Shown: piece after piece, positions 34,149-43,013 of the stretch | How positions within the stretch are numbered: the stretch's first letter is position 1 | Layout: each line of letters starts with the position of its first letter | NCBI GenBank assembly: GCA_035507035.1 | Contig: DATJOJ010000044.1 | Span: 1 to 64,000 of the forward strand | DNA: 64,000 nt | Reading direction: 5' to 3' | From: DATJOJ01 sp035507035 | GTDB taxonomy: Bacteria > Acidobacteriota > Terriglobia > Terriglobales > Acidobacteriaceae | Program-made: the position numbers and the translations under genes | The notes under the pieces: model-generated | Told to the model about the DNA's origin: nothing | What the model saw: the letters and a program-made list of their open reading frames with translations, nothing else | Databases searched by the model: none

Positions 34149-35003
34149 TCACTGAGGATTCGGCTGTGGCTGAGATCCGGGGAATCCTGGTCCGCCGAAC
34201 CTGGGATTACCCGGGTTCGGCAATCCATTTGGATTCTGTTGTCCTTGTTGTTGCTGCTGCTGTAGCTCCTGCAGTAATTGCTGCGGGGTCTTCACCTGGT
34301 TTGCATTGGGATTGCCAAAGGGATTCGCTACGCCTTGCTGGTCATCAGCCTGTTGATTCTGATCGGGTTGTTGCTGCTCTTCCGCGCTACCGAAAATGTC
34401 CGCGGAGTCTTGTTGGTTGTCGCCTTGCGCTTGATCATTGCCGAAGTCCAAGGCCTCGCCGGCTTGCACTCCGCCTGGCGGCGCCTGCGGCGGAGCATTT
34501 TGCATTTGCGCATTGGCAACTTGATTGACTGGCTCAGCTGCTGGTTTCGAAAGCAGCATGACGCGGTCGAGGCCGCTCGGATTGGTTGCCGATCCCATCA
34601 AAACATAGTTAAAGTGCGAGCCGTTCAAAATCGCGGTTAGAACGTCGCGTGCCGGCCCCGGCCCGAAGATCCCCATCACTCGTTCGGTGGCATTGCCGGG
34701 AATGTCGATCGAAGCTCCCGTTTGTTTCCGCACCTCGCGAAGAATGTCACCCAAGGTAGAATTTGGGGCATTGACCGTCAATTGCTCGCCAACGAAAGAA
34801 ACGGTTGGAGGCGTAGCCGGCATTTGCGCTGGTGTCAGCGGAGTCGGCGGAGGCGCAGGCGTAGCCGCAATGGGCGCTGCCTTGGTTCTGGCCTTGTGGC
34901 GAGTCTGGGCCGCCAGACTGGGATTCGCCGAAAGAGAAATCAACGAAAGAAGGATGAGGAACCTAAGCTGCAATTGGCCACCTGACATATGGAACGTCCT
35001 CAT
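34149..35003 (-). CDS. Secreted STN-like domain protein with Gln/Pro-rich tail
   Basis: The 284-residue exported protein has a signal peptide (LRFLILLSLISLSANPSLAA), an Ala/Pro-rich linker (APPPTPLTPAQ), then a compact domain (residues about 75-155: VSFVGEQLTVNAPNSTLGDILREVRKQTGASIDIPGNA) that matches secretin/TonB short N-terminal (STN) domains. The last 120 residues are low-complexity, rich in Gln, Asn, Asp, Pro and Gly. STN domains occur at the N-termini of secretins and TonB receptors; here it is not attached to a channel. It may anchor to the cell surface. The 3' neighbour on the other side of a shared upstream region is a VWFA protein. Confidence 0.7.
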   Translation of the reverse strand: MRTFHMSGGQLQLRFLILLSLISLSANPSLAAQTRHKARTKAAPIAATPAPPPTPLTPAQMPATPPTVSFVGEQLTVNAPNSTLGDILREVRKQTGASIDIPGNATERVMGIFGPGPARDVLTAILNGSHFNYVLMGSATNPSGLDRVMLLSKPAAEPVNQVANAQMQNAPPQAPPGGVQAGEALDFGNDQAQGDNQQDSADIFGSAEEQQQPDQNQQADDQQGVANPFGNPNANQVKTPQQLLQELQQQQQQGQQNPNGLPNPGNPRFGGPGFPGSQPQPNPQ

Positions 35004-35100
35004 CGCTTGACCTTGCAGGCCGAAACCTGCCCCCACACAGGAATTCTAGCACCGCTGGGAGGGGGTCTTGAAAACGCCGGAGTAACCCGACAAACCCGGG

Positions 35101-36093
35101 CTATTGCCGGGGAGCGTAATAGCCCTTGCGGGCCCGGACCTGCAGATCCTTCTTGGAAGCGGTGATTTCGATGGGCCGGTAGCGGCCGTCGGCTTCAAAA
35201 TCCGCGGGACGGTAGGAAACGATGTATTGGCTGCGCAGTTCGTCCTCAATGGCGGCAAACGAAGACTTAATATCCTTGGTCTTATATGGAAAAAAAGCCT
35301 TCCCGCCGGTGGCATCGGCAAGCTGAGCCAAGACCCAGTCCCCGCGCAAGATCAAGCCGCTATCATCGGTGGAAATCGCGTAAATGATAACTTCCGCCCG
35401 CTGCGCCATTGCGATGGCTTCCGCTTCGCTGTGCTCGCTCTGATTGTCCTCGCCGTCGCTTACCACGATAATGGCGCGGCGTACCGGGCGGCTTTCCTCG
35501 CTCCGATTCAGGCGATCATGACAAGCCTGATAAATCGCATCGTAAAGCGCCGTTCCCCCACCGTTGTGTAAACGACGTACGCCGTCCGCCAGCTGCGAGA
35601 CGTCGTCGGTGAAATCTTGTGTGATATTGCTACGCGAATTGAAGCCCATCACGAAAGCTTTATCAAAGTTCGCGCGCACGGTCTGCTGCAAAAAAGTGAT
35701 GGCAGAGTCTTGCTCGAAGTCGAACCGGCTGCGCACCGACCCGCTGGTATCGATGAGCAGGCCGAGATGCAGGGGAAGATCGGTCTCCCGCCTGAAGTTG
35801 ACGATGGACTGCGGCGGCTTATGATCGTCGAGAATCGAGAAATCGGTCTCGTTCAGATTGCGCACAAACTTGCCGTGCTTGTCGGTAGCAATGAACAAGA
35901 GATTCACTTCATCGACGCGCTTGCGTATAGTGAGGACCGACTCGTCGCGCTGATCAGAATCGGCGGCGGGCGCTGAGGGCGAGGACACGAAAGCGTTGCC
36001 TGGAGAGCTGTACGCCGACTGCGGAAAAACTGGCTGTACCGCTAGCCCGAACAACAACAGCGCGAGCAAAAAATACCATTTTGTGTACTTCAT
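35101..36093 (-). CDS. Secreted VWFA-domain protein (acidobacterial VWFA-related type)
   Basis: The 330-residue exported protein has a signal peptide (WYFLLALLLFGLAVQPVFPQS) and a von Willebrand A domain with a MIDAS-like motif DTSGS (in LGLLIDTSGSVRSRFDFEQ) and VVSDGEDNQSE. The region before it (VDEVNLLFIATDKHGKFVRNLNETDFSILDDHKPPQ) is characteristic of the VWFA-related domain found often in Acidobacteria. The C-terminal SQYIVSYRPADFEADGRYRPIEI completes it. It probably mediates metal-dependent binding at the surface. Start 36093 keeps the signal peptide at the N-terminus; a longer frame exists. Confidence 0.85.
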   Translation of the reverse strand: MKYTKWYFLLALLLFGLAVQPVFPQSAYSSPGNAFVSSPSAPAADSDQRDESVLTIRKRVDEVNLLFIATDKHGKFVRNLNETDFSILDDHKPPQSIVNFRRETDLPLHLGLLIDTSGSVRSRFDFEQDSAITFLQQTVRANFDKAFVMGFNSRSNITQDFTDDVSQLADGVRRLHNGGGTALYDAIYQACHDRLNRSEESRPVRRAIIVVSDGEDNQSEHSEAEAIAMAQRAEVIIYAISTDDSGLILRGDWVLAQLADATGGKAFFPYKTKDIKSSFAAIEDELRSQYIVSYRPADFEADGRYRPIEITASKKDLQVRARKGYYAPRQ

Positions 36094-36380
36094 TCCAAGT
36101 CCCAGCCGCTTACTCTTTGCACAGCGCAGCCGTTGCACAACCACGCCTATATAGATGCACGTGAAGGGCCGAAAAATGCCCCTCTTTCAGCTCTGACTCT
36201 AGGCAACCCATTGAAGACTGCCAAGTTACAAAAGGAGCACTCGACGGGGCATGGCCCCTCTCCGATGTGAGGACGGAATTGGGTTCGCTGGGCAGACGGC
36301 TCTTGGCTTACTAGTTGCATACGCGCCCCTGTTATACACGGCCCTGCGGGTTACAATAGGCAAATTCCCAAGGAGAAGGT

Positions 36381-37091
36381 ATGAAAAAGGTCTTCCTGCT
36401 GCTGATGGTGTCTGTCCTGGCTCTGTCCGCATCAGCCGCCGATAACGAGAAGGAACAAGAACGGGTTCGCGACTCGGGCCAAGTTTTGAAAGAAATTTTG
36501 AATATCCCCGACGACATTCCTCAAGATTTGCTCGATAAAGCCGAATGCATCATCGTGTTGCCTTCGGTCAAGAAAGGTGCATTTGGGGTGGGTGCCAGCT
36601 ATGGGCGCGGGCTGATGATTTGCCGCGGCGGCCAGCACTATACGGGCTTATGGGGACCTCCTGCCATGTACGCGCTGGAAGGCGCCAGCATTGGCTTTCA
36701 GTTGGGTGGCCAGGCTACGGACTTTGTCCTTCTGGTCATGAATCCGGCCGGTGCGCGGTCGTTGCTGAGCAGCAAAGTGAAACTGGGCGCGGATGCATCC
36801 GCCGCTGCTGGCCCGAAAGGCCGCACTGCATCGGCCGCAACCGACGTTGTGATGACCGCCGAAATTCTTTCTTACTCCCGCAATAAAGGGCTTTTCGCGG
36901 GCGTGTCTCTGGAGGGTTCGACCCTCCGCTCTGATGGCAGTGCTAACGAAAAACTCTACGGTCAGAAATTGAGTGCGAAAGACATCATCCGGCGCGGGAA
37001 AGTGAAGAATCCGGAATGTGCCAAGGAATTGGTCGAGCTACTCGACAAGAAGAGCCCAAAGAATAAGTCGGATCCGAAATCGCTGGAGTAG
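36381..37091 (+). CDS. SYLF-domain (Ysc84-like) secreted lipid-binding protein
   Basis: The 236-residue protein has a signal peptide (FLLLMVSVLALSASAA) and the SYLF signature: LDKAECIIVLPSVKKGAFGVGASYGRGLMICR, then GPPAMYALEGASIGFQLGGQATDFVLLVMN and SYSRNKGLFAGVSLEGSTL. SYLF domains bind phosphoinositides or lipids. The bacterial exported version has no defined role. AAGGAG precedes the ATG. It lies alone between the VWFA gene and tag. Confidence 0.9.
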   Translation: MKKVFLLLMVSVLALSASAADNEKEQERVRDSGQVLKEILNIPDDIPQDLLDKAECIIVLPSVKKGAFGVGASYGRGLMICRGGQHYTGLWGPPAMYALEGASIGFQLGGQATDFVLLVMNPAGARSLLSSKVKLGADASAAAGPKGRTASAATDVVMTAEILSYSRNKGLFAGVSLEGSTLRSDGSANEKLYGQKLSAKDIIRRGKVKNPECAKELVELLDKKSPKNKSDPKSLE

Positions 37092-37121
37092 AGCCTTCGG
37101 CTGAGGGCCAATTAGCCATTT

Positions 37122-37170
37122 TTTTTGCGATCTTCGCGGTTAAGAGCCTTTACCGCAAAAAACGCGAAGA
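37122..37170. repeat. CCGC/GCGAAG-type intergenic repeat
   Basis: TTTTTTGCG... with CTTCGCGGTTAA and then TTTACCGCAAAAAACGCGAAG form an imperfect inverted repeat. The second half resembles the 28157-28186 unit. It lies between the SYLF gene and tag, where it could end transcription of the former. Confidence 0.45.
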
Positions 37171-37253
37171 ATTCCCAACTTCGTAGAGCGACTCCGTGGT
37201 TAGGACGTTATCGGCAAGTCATTTGAGTCTGCGTCCGTTAAAATCTCATCTCG

Positions 37254-37832
37254 ATGCCTAAGTCGCTAACCCGCTGCTCCTGGGCAACGAACGAATTGTC
37301 CATTCGCTATCACGATGAGGAGTGGGGCGTTCCCACGCATGACGATCGCCGTCTGTTCGAATTTCTCATCCTGGAAGGCGCACAAGCCGGCCTTAGTTGG
37401 GACACGATTCTCCGCAAACGCGAGAACTACCGTGCAGCGTTCGATGCGTTCGACGCTGAGATGATCGCCAAGTACGATCGGCCAAAGATGCGAACTCTTC
37501 TGGGAGATCCCGGGATCATTCGCAATCGGCTGAAGATCGAATCCGCCGTTAAGAACGCAAAGGCATTCCTCGAAGCGAAAGACGAATTCGGGTCTTTCGA
37601 CGCCTATCTCTGGCGGTTTGTCGATGGGCGTCCCCGGATCAACTCGTGGCATGCCAAATCAAAGATTCCCGCCTCGACGCCCCAATCCGATGCCCTGAGC
37701 AAAGACCTGAGAAAACGCGGGTTCAGCTTTGTGGGGACGACGATTTGCTATGCCTTTATGCAAGCTGTCGGCATGGTGAATGATCACCGGATAGATTGCT
37801 TTCGCTGGAAAGTGCTTGCTCAGGCGATGTAG
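37254..37832 (+). CDS. tag: DNA-3-methyladenine glycosylase I (Tag)
   Basis: The 192-residue base-excision enzyme removes N3-methyladenine. It starts CSWATNELSIRYHDEEWGVPTHDDRRLFEFLILEG, with Cys8 and His19 corresponding to the zinc ligands, and ends FMQAVGMVNDHRIDCFRW, which supplies the His and Cys partners. AGLSWDTILRKRENYRAAF lies in the base-binding region. A TAAAAT hexamer at 37239-37244 puts +1 about 3 nt before the ATG, suggesting a nearly leaderless transcript. No operon partner. Confidence 0.95.
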   Translation: MPKSLTRCSWATNELSIRYHDEEWGVPTHDDRRLFEFLILEGAQAGLSWDTILRKRENYRAAFDAFDAEMIAKYDRPKMRTLLGDPGIIRNRLKIESAVKNAKAFLEAKDEFGSFDAYLWRFVDGRPRINSWHAKSKIPASTPQSDALSKDLRKRGFSFVGTTICYAFMQAVGMVNDHRIDCFRWKVLAQAM

Positions 37833-37864
37833 GCGCGGCGGCGGAGCGAAGGGATGACCCCAGC

Positions 37865-39100
37865 TTAATAAGTGAACGTCGCAATCGACTGCAGGCTCCC
37901 GCCGTTAGAGTCAACAAATGGCGAACGTGGTAGCTCGGTCGTGCAGCCGGTGGTTGAATTTACCTCAAGGAGCGCGATATAGGAGTCGCCCGTGAGGAAA
38001 CCTTCCGATACATACAGTCCTTGCCCCGTACCCGCATCTCCCATCACGTCGACCTGCGATGCTGTGGCCCAACTCGCGTTGTAACCCTTCAGGTCCGTCA
38101 GGCAGTTGTTAGGATACGTGACAATTCCTGTGGCGGTGTCAAATGAAAGTGTGGTTACTTGTCCCGACCCGCTGTCTACGACGTAAATGAACTGATTATC
38201 GGGGCTCAAGGCGATACTGGTGGAATTAAGGCCGCTTCCCAAGCTGCCGTCTCCGCCGTAGGTAGTGGTCGGCCCCAACACCCCATTAGAGCCGATGCTC
38301 GCAACGTCAAGTTGCGTGGTGTTCGAGGCTGAGGAGTCGCCAAAGATCGCCCACTTCCCGTCGTGGGAGACAGCCACGCTCCCGGCATAAGCGCCCGAAC
38401 CCACGCCGCTTCCCGCGATCATTTCCTGACCAATTAGACCAATGTTGAAGATCCCGTAAGAGCCCACCGAGCCATCCGTGTACGCAACAATCAGGTATCT
38501 CTGATTAGGCGCCACTGCCATGCTGTCGATAGGCCCACCATTCAGTCCAGCGGCAGGAAGATGAGCGATGGTGTCCAGTTTGCACCCAACATTCACATCC
38601 CAAAAGCCAAGGGCCGGGAGCACATTGCTGCCATTGCCGGTGTAGTTCCCGAGGAGTTCAGAAGTGTTAAAGATCACGAGGCCGAGGCCTCCGGCGCTAG
38701 CTTCGTCACCTTCGGGCGTGCGGTAGTTACCCACAAGTTGCAAATATGGGCTAGTGTTTATCGGCTTCATTGCTGAAATGTCGCCTGATCCGGCGTCCCC
38801 AGCAAAAACGCAATAACCTACGGGATAGTTGCGGTCTAAAACGGCTAGCGCCACGTTGGCTGGAAACCCAGCGCCGGTACCCGCTCCCCCGGTCGCCAGG
38901 TTGACCACACTAACCAACGACGATTCGAGCGTCGTCCCCGAGAGTTCGTAGACCGAGACAGTGTTAGTAGGAGACGTGTTATTGTTCGCAACCACGTAGT
39001 TGCGGCTTGCGAATGCGCTGCCTGCCGTTGCCACTAGAAACAGCCCAGCCAGAATTAGTGCTACAGATACTTTCGGAACTCTTGTCATAGTCGTCGGCAT
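37865..39100 (-). CDS. Secreted beta-propeller protein, twin A
   Basis: The 411-residue exported protein has a signal peptide (VSVALILAGLFLVATAGSAFA) followed by SRNYVVANNNTSPTNTVSVYEL, a start typical of lactonase-like/YVTN 7-bladed propellers. Repeat strands include SPDNQFIYVVDSGSGQVTTL and AVSHDGKWAIFGDSSA. Start at ATG 39100 is chosen to place the signal peptide at the terminus. It is a close tandem paralog of the gene at 39323-40564: N-terminal and C-terminal thirds are nearly identical while the middle differs. No enzyme residues could be assigned. Confidence 0.75.
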   Translation of the reverse strand: MPTTMTRVPKVSVALILAGLFLVATAGSAFASRNYVVANNNTSPTNTVSVYELSGTTLESSLVSVVNLATGGAGTGAGFPANVALAVLDRNYPVGYCVFAGDAGSGDISAMKPINTSPYLQLVGNYRTPEGDEASAGGLGLVIFNTSELLGNYTGNGSNVLPALGFWDVNVGCKLDTIAHLPAAGLNGGPIDSMAVAPNQRYLIVAYTDGSVGSYGIFNIGLIGQEMIAGSGVGSGAYAGSVAVSHDGKWAIFGDSSASNTTQLDVASIGSNGVLGPTTTYGGDGSLGSGLNSTSIALSPDNQFIYVVDSGSGQVTTLSFDTATGIVTYPNNCLTDLKGYNASWATASQVDVMGDAGTGQGLYVSEGFLTGDSYIALLEVNSTTGCTTELPRSPFVDSNGGSLQSIATFTY

Positions 39101-39149
39101 CGAGGCGGCGATTGTATCCCTTGAAACGATTCGCAACAAGAGACTTTCG

Positions 39150-39220
39150 TCCTGTGCTCCGACGTAGGCGCGGGTGTCCGGTGAGCCTGCCCTGAGCGCA
39201 GTCGAAGGGTGCAGGCGGAG
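39150..39220. repeat. Duplicated upstream block and CCCTGAGCGCAGTCGAAGGG-type repeat
   Basis: GTAGGCGCGGGTGTCC at about 39164-39179 also occurs at 40628-40643 upstream of the twin gene, so the duplication extends past the promoters. It is followed by CCTGCCCTGAGCGCAGTCGA, a common palindrome-like intergenic repeat of GC-rich genomes. The 39101-39322 gap contains no gene. Confidence 0.55.
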
Positions 39221-39322
39221 CGCAGATCCGCAGTAATGTTTTTCGCACGCTCTCGCACGCGCGCGCCCTTAACTTAGCTCATTGTGGGAGAGAAAGTAAA
39301 CCAGCAGTCACATCGTGCAGTT

Positions 39323-40564
39323 TTAGAAGTTGAAAGAGGCAATCGACTGCAGGCTCCCGCCGTTAGAGTCCACGAAGGGCGAACGTGGCAACTCGGTCGT
39401 GCAGCCGGTCTTGGAATCCACCGCGAGCAGGGCGATATAGGAATCGCCCGTGAGAAAGCCTTCCGATATATACAGTCCTTGCCCCGTACCCGCATCTCCT
39501 ATCACGTCGACCTGCGACGCAGTGGCCCAACTCGCGTTGTAACCCTTCAGGTCCGTCAGGCAGTTGTTAGGGTACGTGACAATTCCTGTGGTGGTGTCAA
39601 ATGAAAGCGTCGTTAGTTGCCCTGAGCCGCTGTCGACGACGTAGATGAACCGATTATCTGGACTCAGGGCGACGCTGGTGGAATTAAGGCCAGTTCCTAG
39701 GGTGCCGTCTCCGCCGTAGGTAGTGGTTGGGCCCAACCTTCCACGAGGGGTGAGAGGCGCTACATCCACTTGGGTGGTGTTCGAAGCTGAAGAGTCAGCG
39801 AAGATGGCCCATTTCCCGTCTCGGGAGATGGCCACGCTAGAAGCATAAGCCCCGGAGCCCACTCCGCTTCCTGCAATCATTTCTTGGCCGATCAGGAGAA
39901 TATTTGCGCCGATCGAGTAGGAGCCGACCGAACCGTCTGTGTATCCGACAATTAAAGCCGGGTGGTTGGAGTTGGGGGTCACCGCCATGCTATCAATCGG
40001 TCCGCTGTTTATTCCTGCAGTGACGAGACGCCCGCCGTTTTCCAGGAAGCAGTGCCCTGTACTATCAAACCACAACTCAATAGCCGGCGAAATGTTGTTG
40101 CCGTTGCCTGTATAGCTGGCATAGACGTAGGCACCGGACGCTACGATGCCCAGTCCGCCCGCAGTGGCCGCATCCCCGTCAACAGAGTAAAAGTTCCCTA
40201 CTACTTGCAGGTATGGGCTCTGGTTTATCGGCTTCAACACCGCGATGTCGCTCGAACCCGCGTCTCCGACAAAAACACAGCCCGGAATGGGGTACTGTTT
40301 TGTTGCTACTACCGTTGGATTGGCCGGATATCCGCCCCCGATGCCCTGACCTCCGGTCGGCACCGTGGTCACACTAACTAGCGACGCACCCTGCGTATTC
40401 CCGAAAAGCTCATAAATGCTGATCGTATTGGTAGGAGAGGTGTTATTGTTCGCAACCACGTAGTTGCGGCTTGCGAATGCGCTGCCTGCCGTTGCCGCTA
40501 GAAACAGCCCAGCCAGAATCAGTGCTACAGATACTTTCGGAACTTTTGTCATAGTCGTCGGCAT
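39323..40564 (-). CDS. Secreted beta-propeller protein, twin B
   Basis: The 413-residue paralog of twin A has the signal peptide LALILAG-type start (VALILAGLFLAATAGSAFA), then SRNYVVANNNTSPTNTISIYEL. The C-terminal third (from NCLTDLKGYNASWATASQVD onward) and the DNA around it are nearly identical to twin A, as is the region upstream of the start. The middle (residues about 60-160) has diverged, with extra Tyr/Asn-rich loops (YASYTGNGNNISPAI). This pattern points to gene conversion at both ends or strong selection on one face of the propeller. Cell-surface location is likely. Confidence 0.75.
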   Translation of the reverse strand: MPTTMTKVPKVSVALILAGLFLAATAGSAFASRNYVVANNNTSPTNTISIYELFGNTQGASLVSVTTVPTGGQGIGGGYPANPTVVATKQYPIPGCVFVGDAGSSDIAVLKPINQSPYLQVVGNFYSVDGDAATAGGLGIVASGAYVYASYTGNGNNISPAIELWFDSTGHCFLENGGRLVTAGINSGPIDSMAVTPNSNHPALIVGYTDGSVGSYSIGANILLIGQEMIAGSGVGSGAYASSVAISRDGKWAIFADSSASNTTQVDVAPLTPRGRLGPTTTYGGDGTLGTGLNSTSVALSPDNRFIYVVDSGSGQLTTLSFDTTTGIVTYPNNCLTDLKGYNASWATASQVDVIGDAGTGQGLYISEGFLTGDSYIALLAVDSKTGCTTELPRSPFVDSNGGSLQSIASFNF

Positions 40565-40625
40565 CGAGGCCGCGATTGTATCCCTTGAAATGATTCGCAA
40601 CAAGAGACTTTCGTCCTGTGCTCCG

Positions 40626-40678
40626 ATGTAGGCGCGGGTGTCCCGTGAGCCCACGCGCGAGGACGCGCGCGCCTACAT
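40626..40678. repeat. 11-bp inverted repeat upstream of twin B
   Basis: ATGTAGGCGCG (40626-40636) and CGCGCCTACAT (40668-40678) are a perfect inverted repeat with an inner CGCGCGAGGACGCGCG palindrome. The left arm belongs to the block shared with the twin A upstream region; the right arm is unique here. It could be a bidirectional terminator or a dispersed repeat between divergent genes. Confidence 0.55.
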
Positions 40679-40774
40679 AGCGATTCTTGCCTTCAGGCGA
40701 AATTCAGCTATACTGTCCGCCACTTTCAGAACGATCCTTATTAGAACGATTATCCCGGTGCAGGAGTCGTTCGC

Positions 40775-42109
40775 ATGTCAACCGACACAGGCGGAGCGGA
40801 ACTCGGCGCCGCAGCAGATTTATCCGTCCACACTCGCCGCCAGATCGCGGTCCGGCTGCTGCCGTTTCTCTTCGTCCTGTATATCGTCAATTACATCGAT
40901 CGCACGAACGTTGCGTATGCGGCGCTCGAAATGTCGCATGACTTAGGCCTCACCGATCGCGTATTCGGTTTCGCGGCCGGCATCTTCTTCGTTAGCTATG
41001 TGGCCTTGCAGATTCCGGGAGCACTACTGATCGAATTGTGGAGCGCGCGGCGATGCATCAGCGGCATTCTGCTAGTGTGGGGAACGCTTACGATGTTTAC
41101 TTCGCTCGTCCGCAACGCTAACGAGCTTTATCTTGCTCGCTTTCTCCTGGGCGCGGCCGAAGCGGCATTTTTTCCTGGCGTGGTTGTTTATCTCAGCCAC
41201 TGGTTTGTTCGCGAGGACCGCGCGAAGGCGGGCAGCGCTTTTATGGCGGCAATTCCGCTGTCGTTTGTAGTGGGCTCGCCTCTCGCCGGGTGGATCGTCG
41301 GCCATCATTGGCTGGGCCTGGCAGGATGGCGCTGGCTGTTCTTGTTGGAAGGCGTACCGGCGGTTGTCCTAGGCGTGGCAGCGTTCTTGTATCTCACGGA
41401 TTGGCCGGCGGATGCTTCCTGGCTGACCCCAAAGCAGCGCTATCAAGTCATCCAGAAATTGCAGGAGGAAAAGCCCGCGCACACCATCTCGACCACTGTA
41501 TGGCAGGCTCTGCATTCGCGGGTCGTACTGCTGCTATGCACGGCCAGCTTTTTTGCATATTTCGTCATTTACACGGCTGCTTTCTGGCTTCCAACGATTT
41601 TGAAGCGGCTCTCTGGATTCTCCGACGCGCGTGTCGGCTGGCTGGGCGCGCTGCCCTATCTCGTATCCTTTTTGGTGATGCAGTTCAATGGCTGGCACTC
41701 GGACAAGAATTGTGAGCGGCGCTGGCACGCCGCCGCACCTATCCTGGCTGCTGCGATCGCACTGTTCGGATTGACCACCCTGCCGCGCACAACCCTGTCG
41801 ACGATCGCGTGCTTCATCCTGGTCTGCACAGCTCAGTCCTATTTGCCGGTAATGTGGGCGATCCCGAGTGAAACTCTCAGCGCATCTGCTGCCGCTACTG
41901 CGGTCGGTTTGATCAATGGGGTCGCAAGTGTTGCCGGTTTCGCTGGACCTTACGCTTTCGGTTATCTGCACACCCTCACCGGAACCTATCGCTGGGGATT
42001 CGCCCTGATGACGCTCTTTGCCATCGCAAGCGTCATGCTCCTGGTAGCTGTTCCCGACGCTCGTGAGCCGGTTGTAATACCCGAGTACGGTTTCTCGCCC
42101 GCCGAGTAG
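40775..42109 (+). CDS. MFS transporter (anion:cation symporter-like)
   Basis: The 444-residue, 12-helix transporter starts RRQIAVRLLPFLFVLYIVNYIDRTNVAYAAL. NYIDRTNVAYA with DLGLTDRVFGFAAGIFFVSY matches the ACS (anion:cation symporter) branch of the major facilitator superfamily, which moves organic acids, sugar acids or phthalate-like compounds. LARFLLGAAEAAFFPGVVVYLSHWF is the conserved signature. CAGGAG precedes the ATG. The substrate cannot be set. It is transcribed away from the twin propeller genes. Confidence 0.9.
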   Translation: MSTDTGGAELGAAADLSVHTRRQIAVRLLPFLFVLYIVNYIDRTNVAYAALEMSHDLGLTDRVFGFAAGIFFVSYVALQIPGALLIELWSARRCISGILLVWGTLTMFTSLVRNANELYLARFLLGAAEAAFFPGVVVYLSHWFVREDRAKAGSAFMAAIPLSFVVGSPLAGWIVGHHWLGLAGWRWLFLLEGVPAVVLGVAAFLYLTDWPADASWLTPKQRYQVIQKLQEEKPAHTISTTVWQALHSRVVLLLCTASFFAYFVIYTAAFWLPTILKRLSGFSDARVGWLGALPYLVSFLVMQFNGWHSDKNCERRWHAAAPILAAAIALFGLTTLPRTTLSTIACFILVCTAQSYLPVMWAIPSETLSASAAATAVGLINGVASVAGFAGPYAFGYLHTLTGTYRWGFALMTLFAIASVMLLVAVPDAREPVVIPEYGFSPAE

Positions 42110-42132
42110 ATGCCATGCCCTAAAATGATGAC

Positions 42133-42867
42133 TTGGCTCGTCAGTCCGAACCCGATCGTCTGGCAGTTGTCCTGGTCTCCCCCCGAAATCCGTTAAATAT
42201 CGGTGCGGCCGCGAGGGCTATGGGCAATTTCGGATTCTACGATCTGCGGGTCGTGGATTCTTATGAACCGTCGTTCCGAGAGGCACGTTCAGCGGTTGGC
42301 GCCGCTGAGCTGTTGGCCAAGGCGAAGGAGTACAAGACGGTCGCCGAAGCCATCGCCGATTGCGCCCTCGTCGTCGGTACGACGTCGGCCCGCGATCGGG
42401 AATTGCAGCACAAACTCAGGCCGCTGACCGACGGAGCGCGATTGATTCGTAAGCATCCTCGCTCCGGCCGGGTCGCCCTGCTTTTCGGATCGGAAAAACG
42501 CGGGCTTTCGAACCAAGACCTTAGTCATTGCCACTGGCTTATGCGCATTCCCACTCGCGAGAATCTTCCCGCAATGAACCTCGGCCAAGCCGTAGCCATC
42601 TGCCTTTATGAGCTGGTGCGGGCGCACACCAAACCCGGCAGGGCTCCCAAGATTCGCTCCGCCAAGTCGTCCGATCTTGAACGGATCACGTTGTTATTGC
42701 TGGAGTTATTGACCGCCAGCGGCTACATCAGCGCAAGCTCAGAAGCCCAGGCCGCACCCAAAGCCCGCCGATTGATTCGGCGCATGGACCTCTCATTCGA
42801 AGACGCCGAAACCGTGCTTGGCATGTTGCGGCAAATTCAGTGGAAGATGCGATCAGCGACGCGCTGA
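42133..42867 (+). CDS. SPOUT-family tRNA 2'-O-methyltransferase, TrmJ-like
   Basis: This 244-residue SpoU/TrmH-type enzyme of the TrmJ group methylates position 32 of tRNAs (cytidine or uridine 2'-OH). Motif 1 is SPRNPLNIGAAARAMGNFGF, motif 2 LLFGSEKRGLSNQDLSHC, motif 3 IPTRENLPAMNLGQAVAICLYEL, which form the knotted SAM site. The start is TTG at 42133; TAAAAT at 42121-42126 places +1 exactly on it and no Shine-Dalgarno is present, so a leaderless start is likely. It is on the same strand 23 bp after the MFS gene but has its own promoter signal. Confidence 0.9.
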   Translation: MARQSEPDRLAVVLVSPRNPLNIGAAARAMGNFGFYDLRVVDSYEPSFREARSAVGAAELLAKAKEYKTVAEAIADCALVVGTTSARDRELQHKLRPLTDGARLIRKHPRSGRVALLFGSEKRGLSNQDLSHCHWLMRIPTRENLPAMNLGQAVAICLYELVRAHTKPGRAPKIRSAKSSDLERITLLLLELLTASGYISASSEAQAAPKARRLIRRMDLSFEDAETVLGMLRQIQWKMRSATR

Positions 42868-42895
42868 AACCGCCACTGGGGAACGTCCAGTTCTA

Positions 42896-42963
42896 GTAAC
42901 CTGAGTAACCTGCGAGTCACTGAGGCCCTGTGGTATAAACCAAATTGGTAACTAGGTAACCTG
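42896..42963 (+). promoter_or_regulatory. Four GTAAC(C/T)(T/A)G octamers in two pairs upstream of the MglA-like gene
   Basis: GTAACCTG occurs at 42896-42903, 42905-42912 and 42956-42963, and GTAACTAG at 42948-42955. The two pairs have 9-bp and 8-bp periods and flank a TATAAA-like hexamer at 42934-42939. The arrangement suggests operator pairs on either side of a promoter for the GTPase gene at 43014. Confidence 0.4.
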
Positions 42964-43013
42964 GAGCGAAGGCGTTCTGCGCCACGGAGCGTCTGCGCCG
43001 GCCGAGGAAACTC

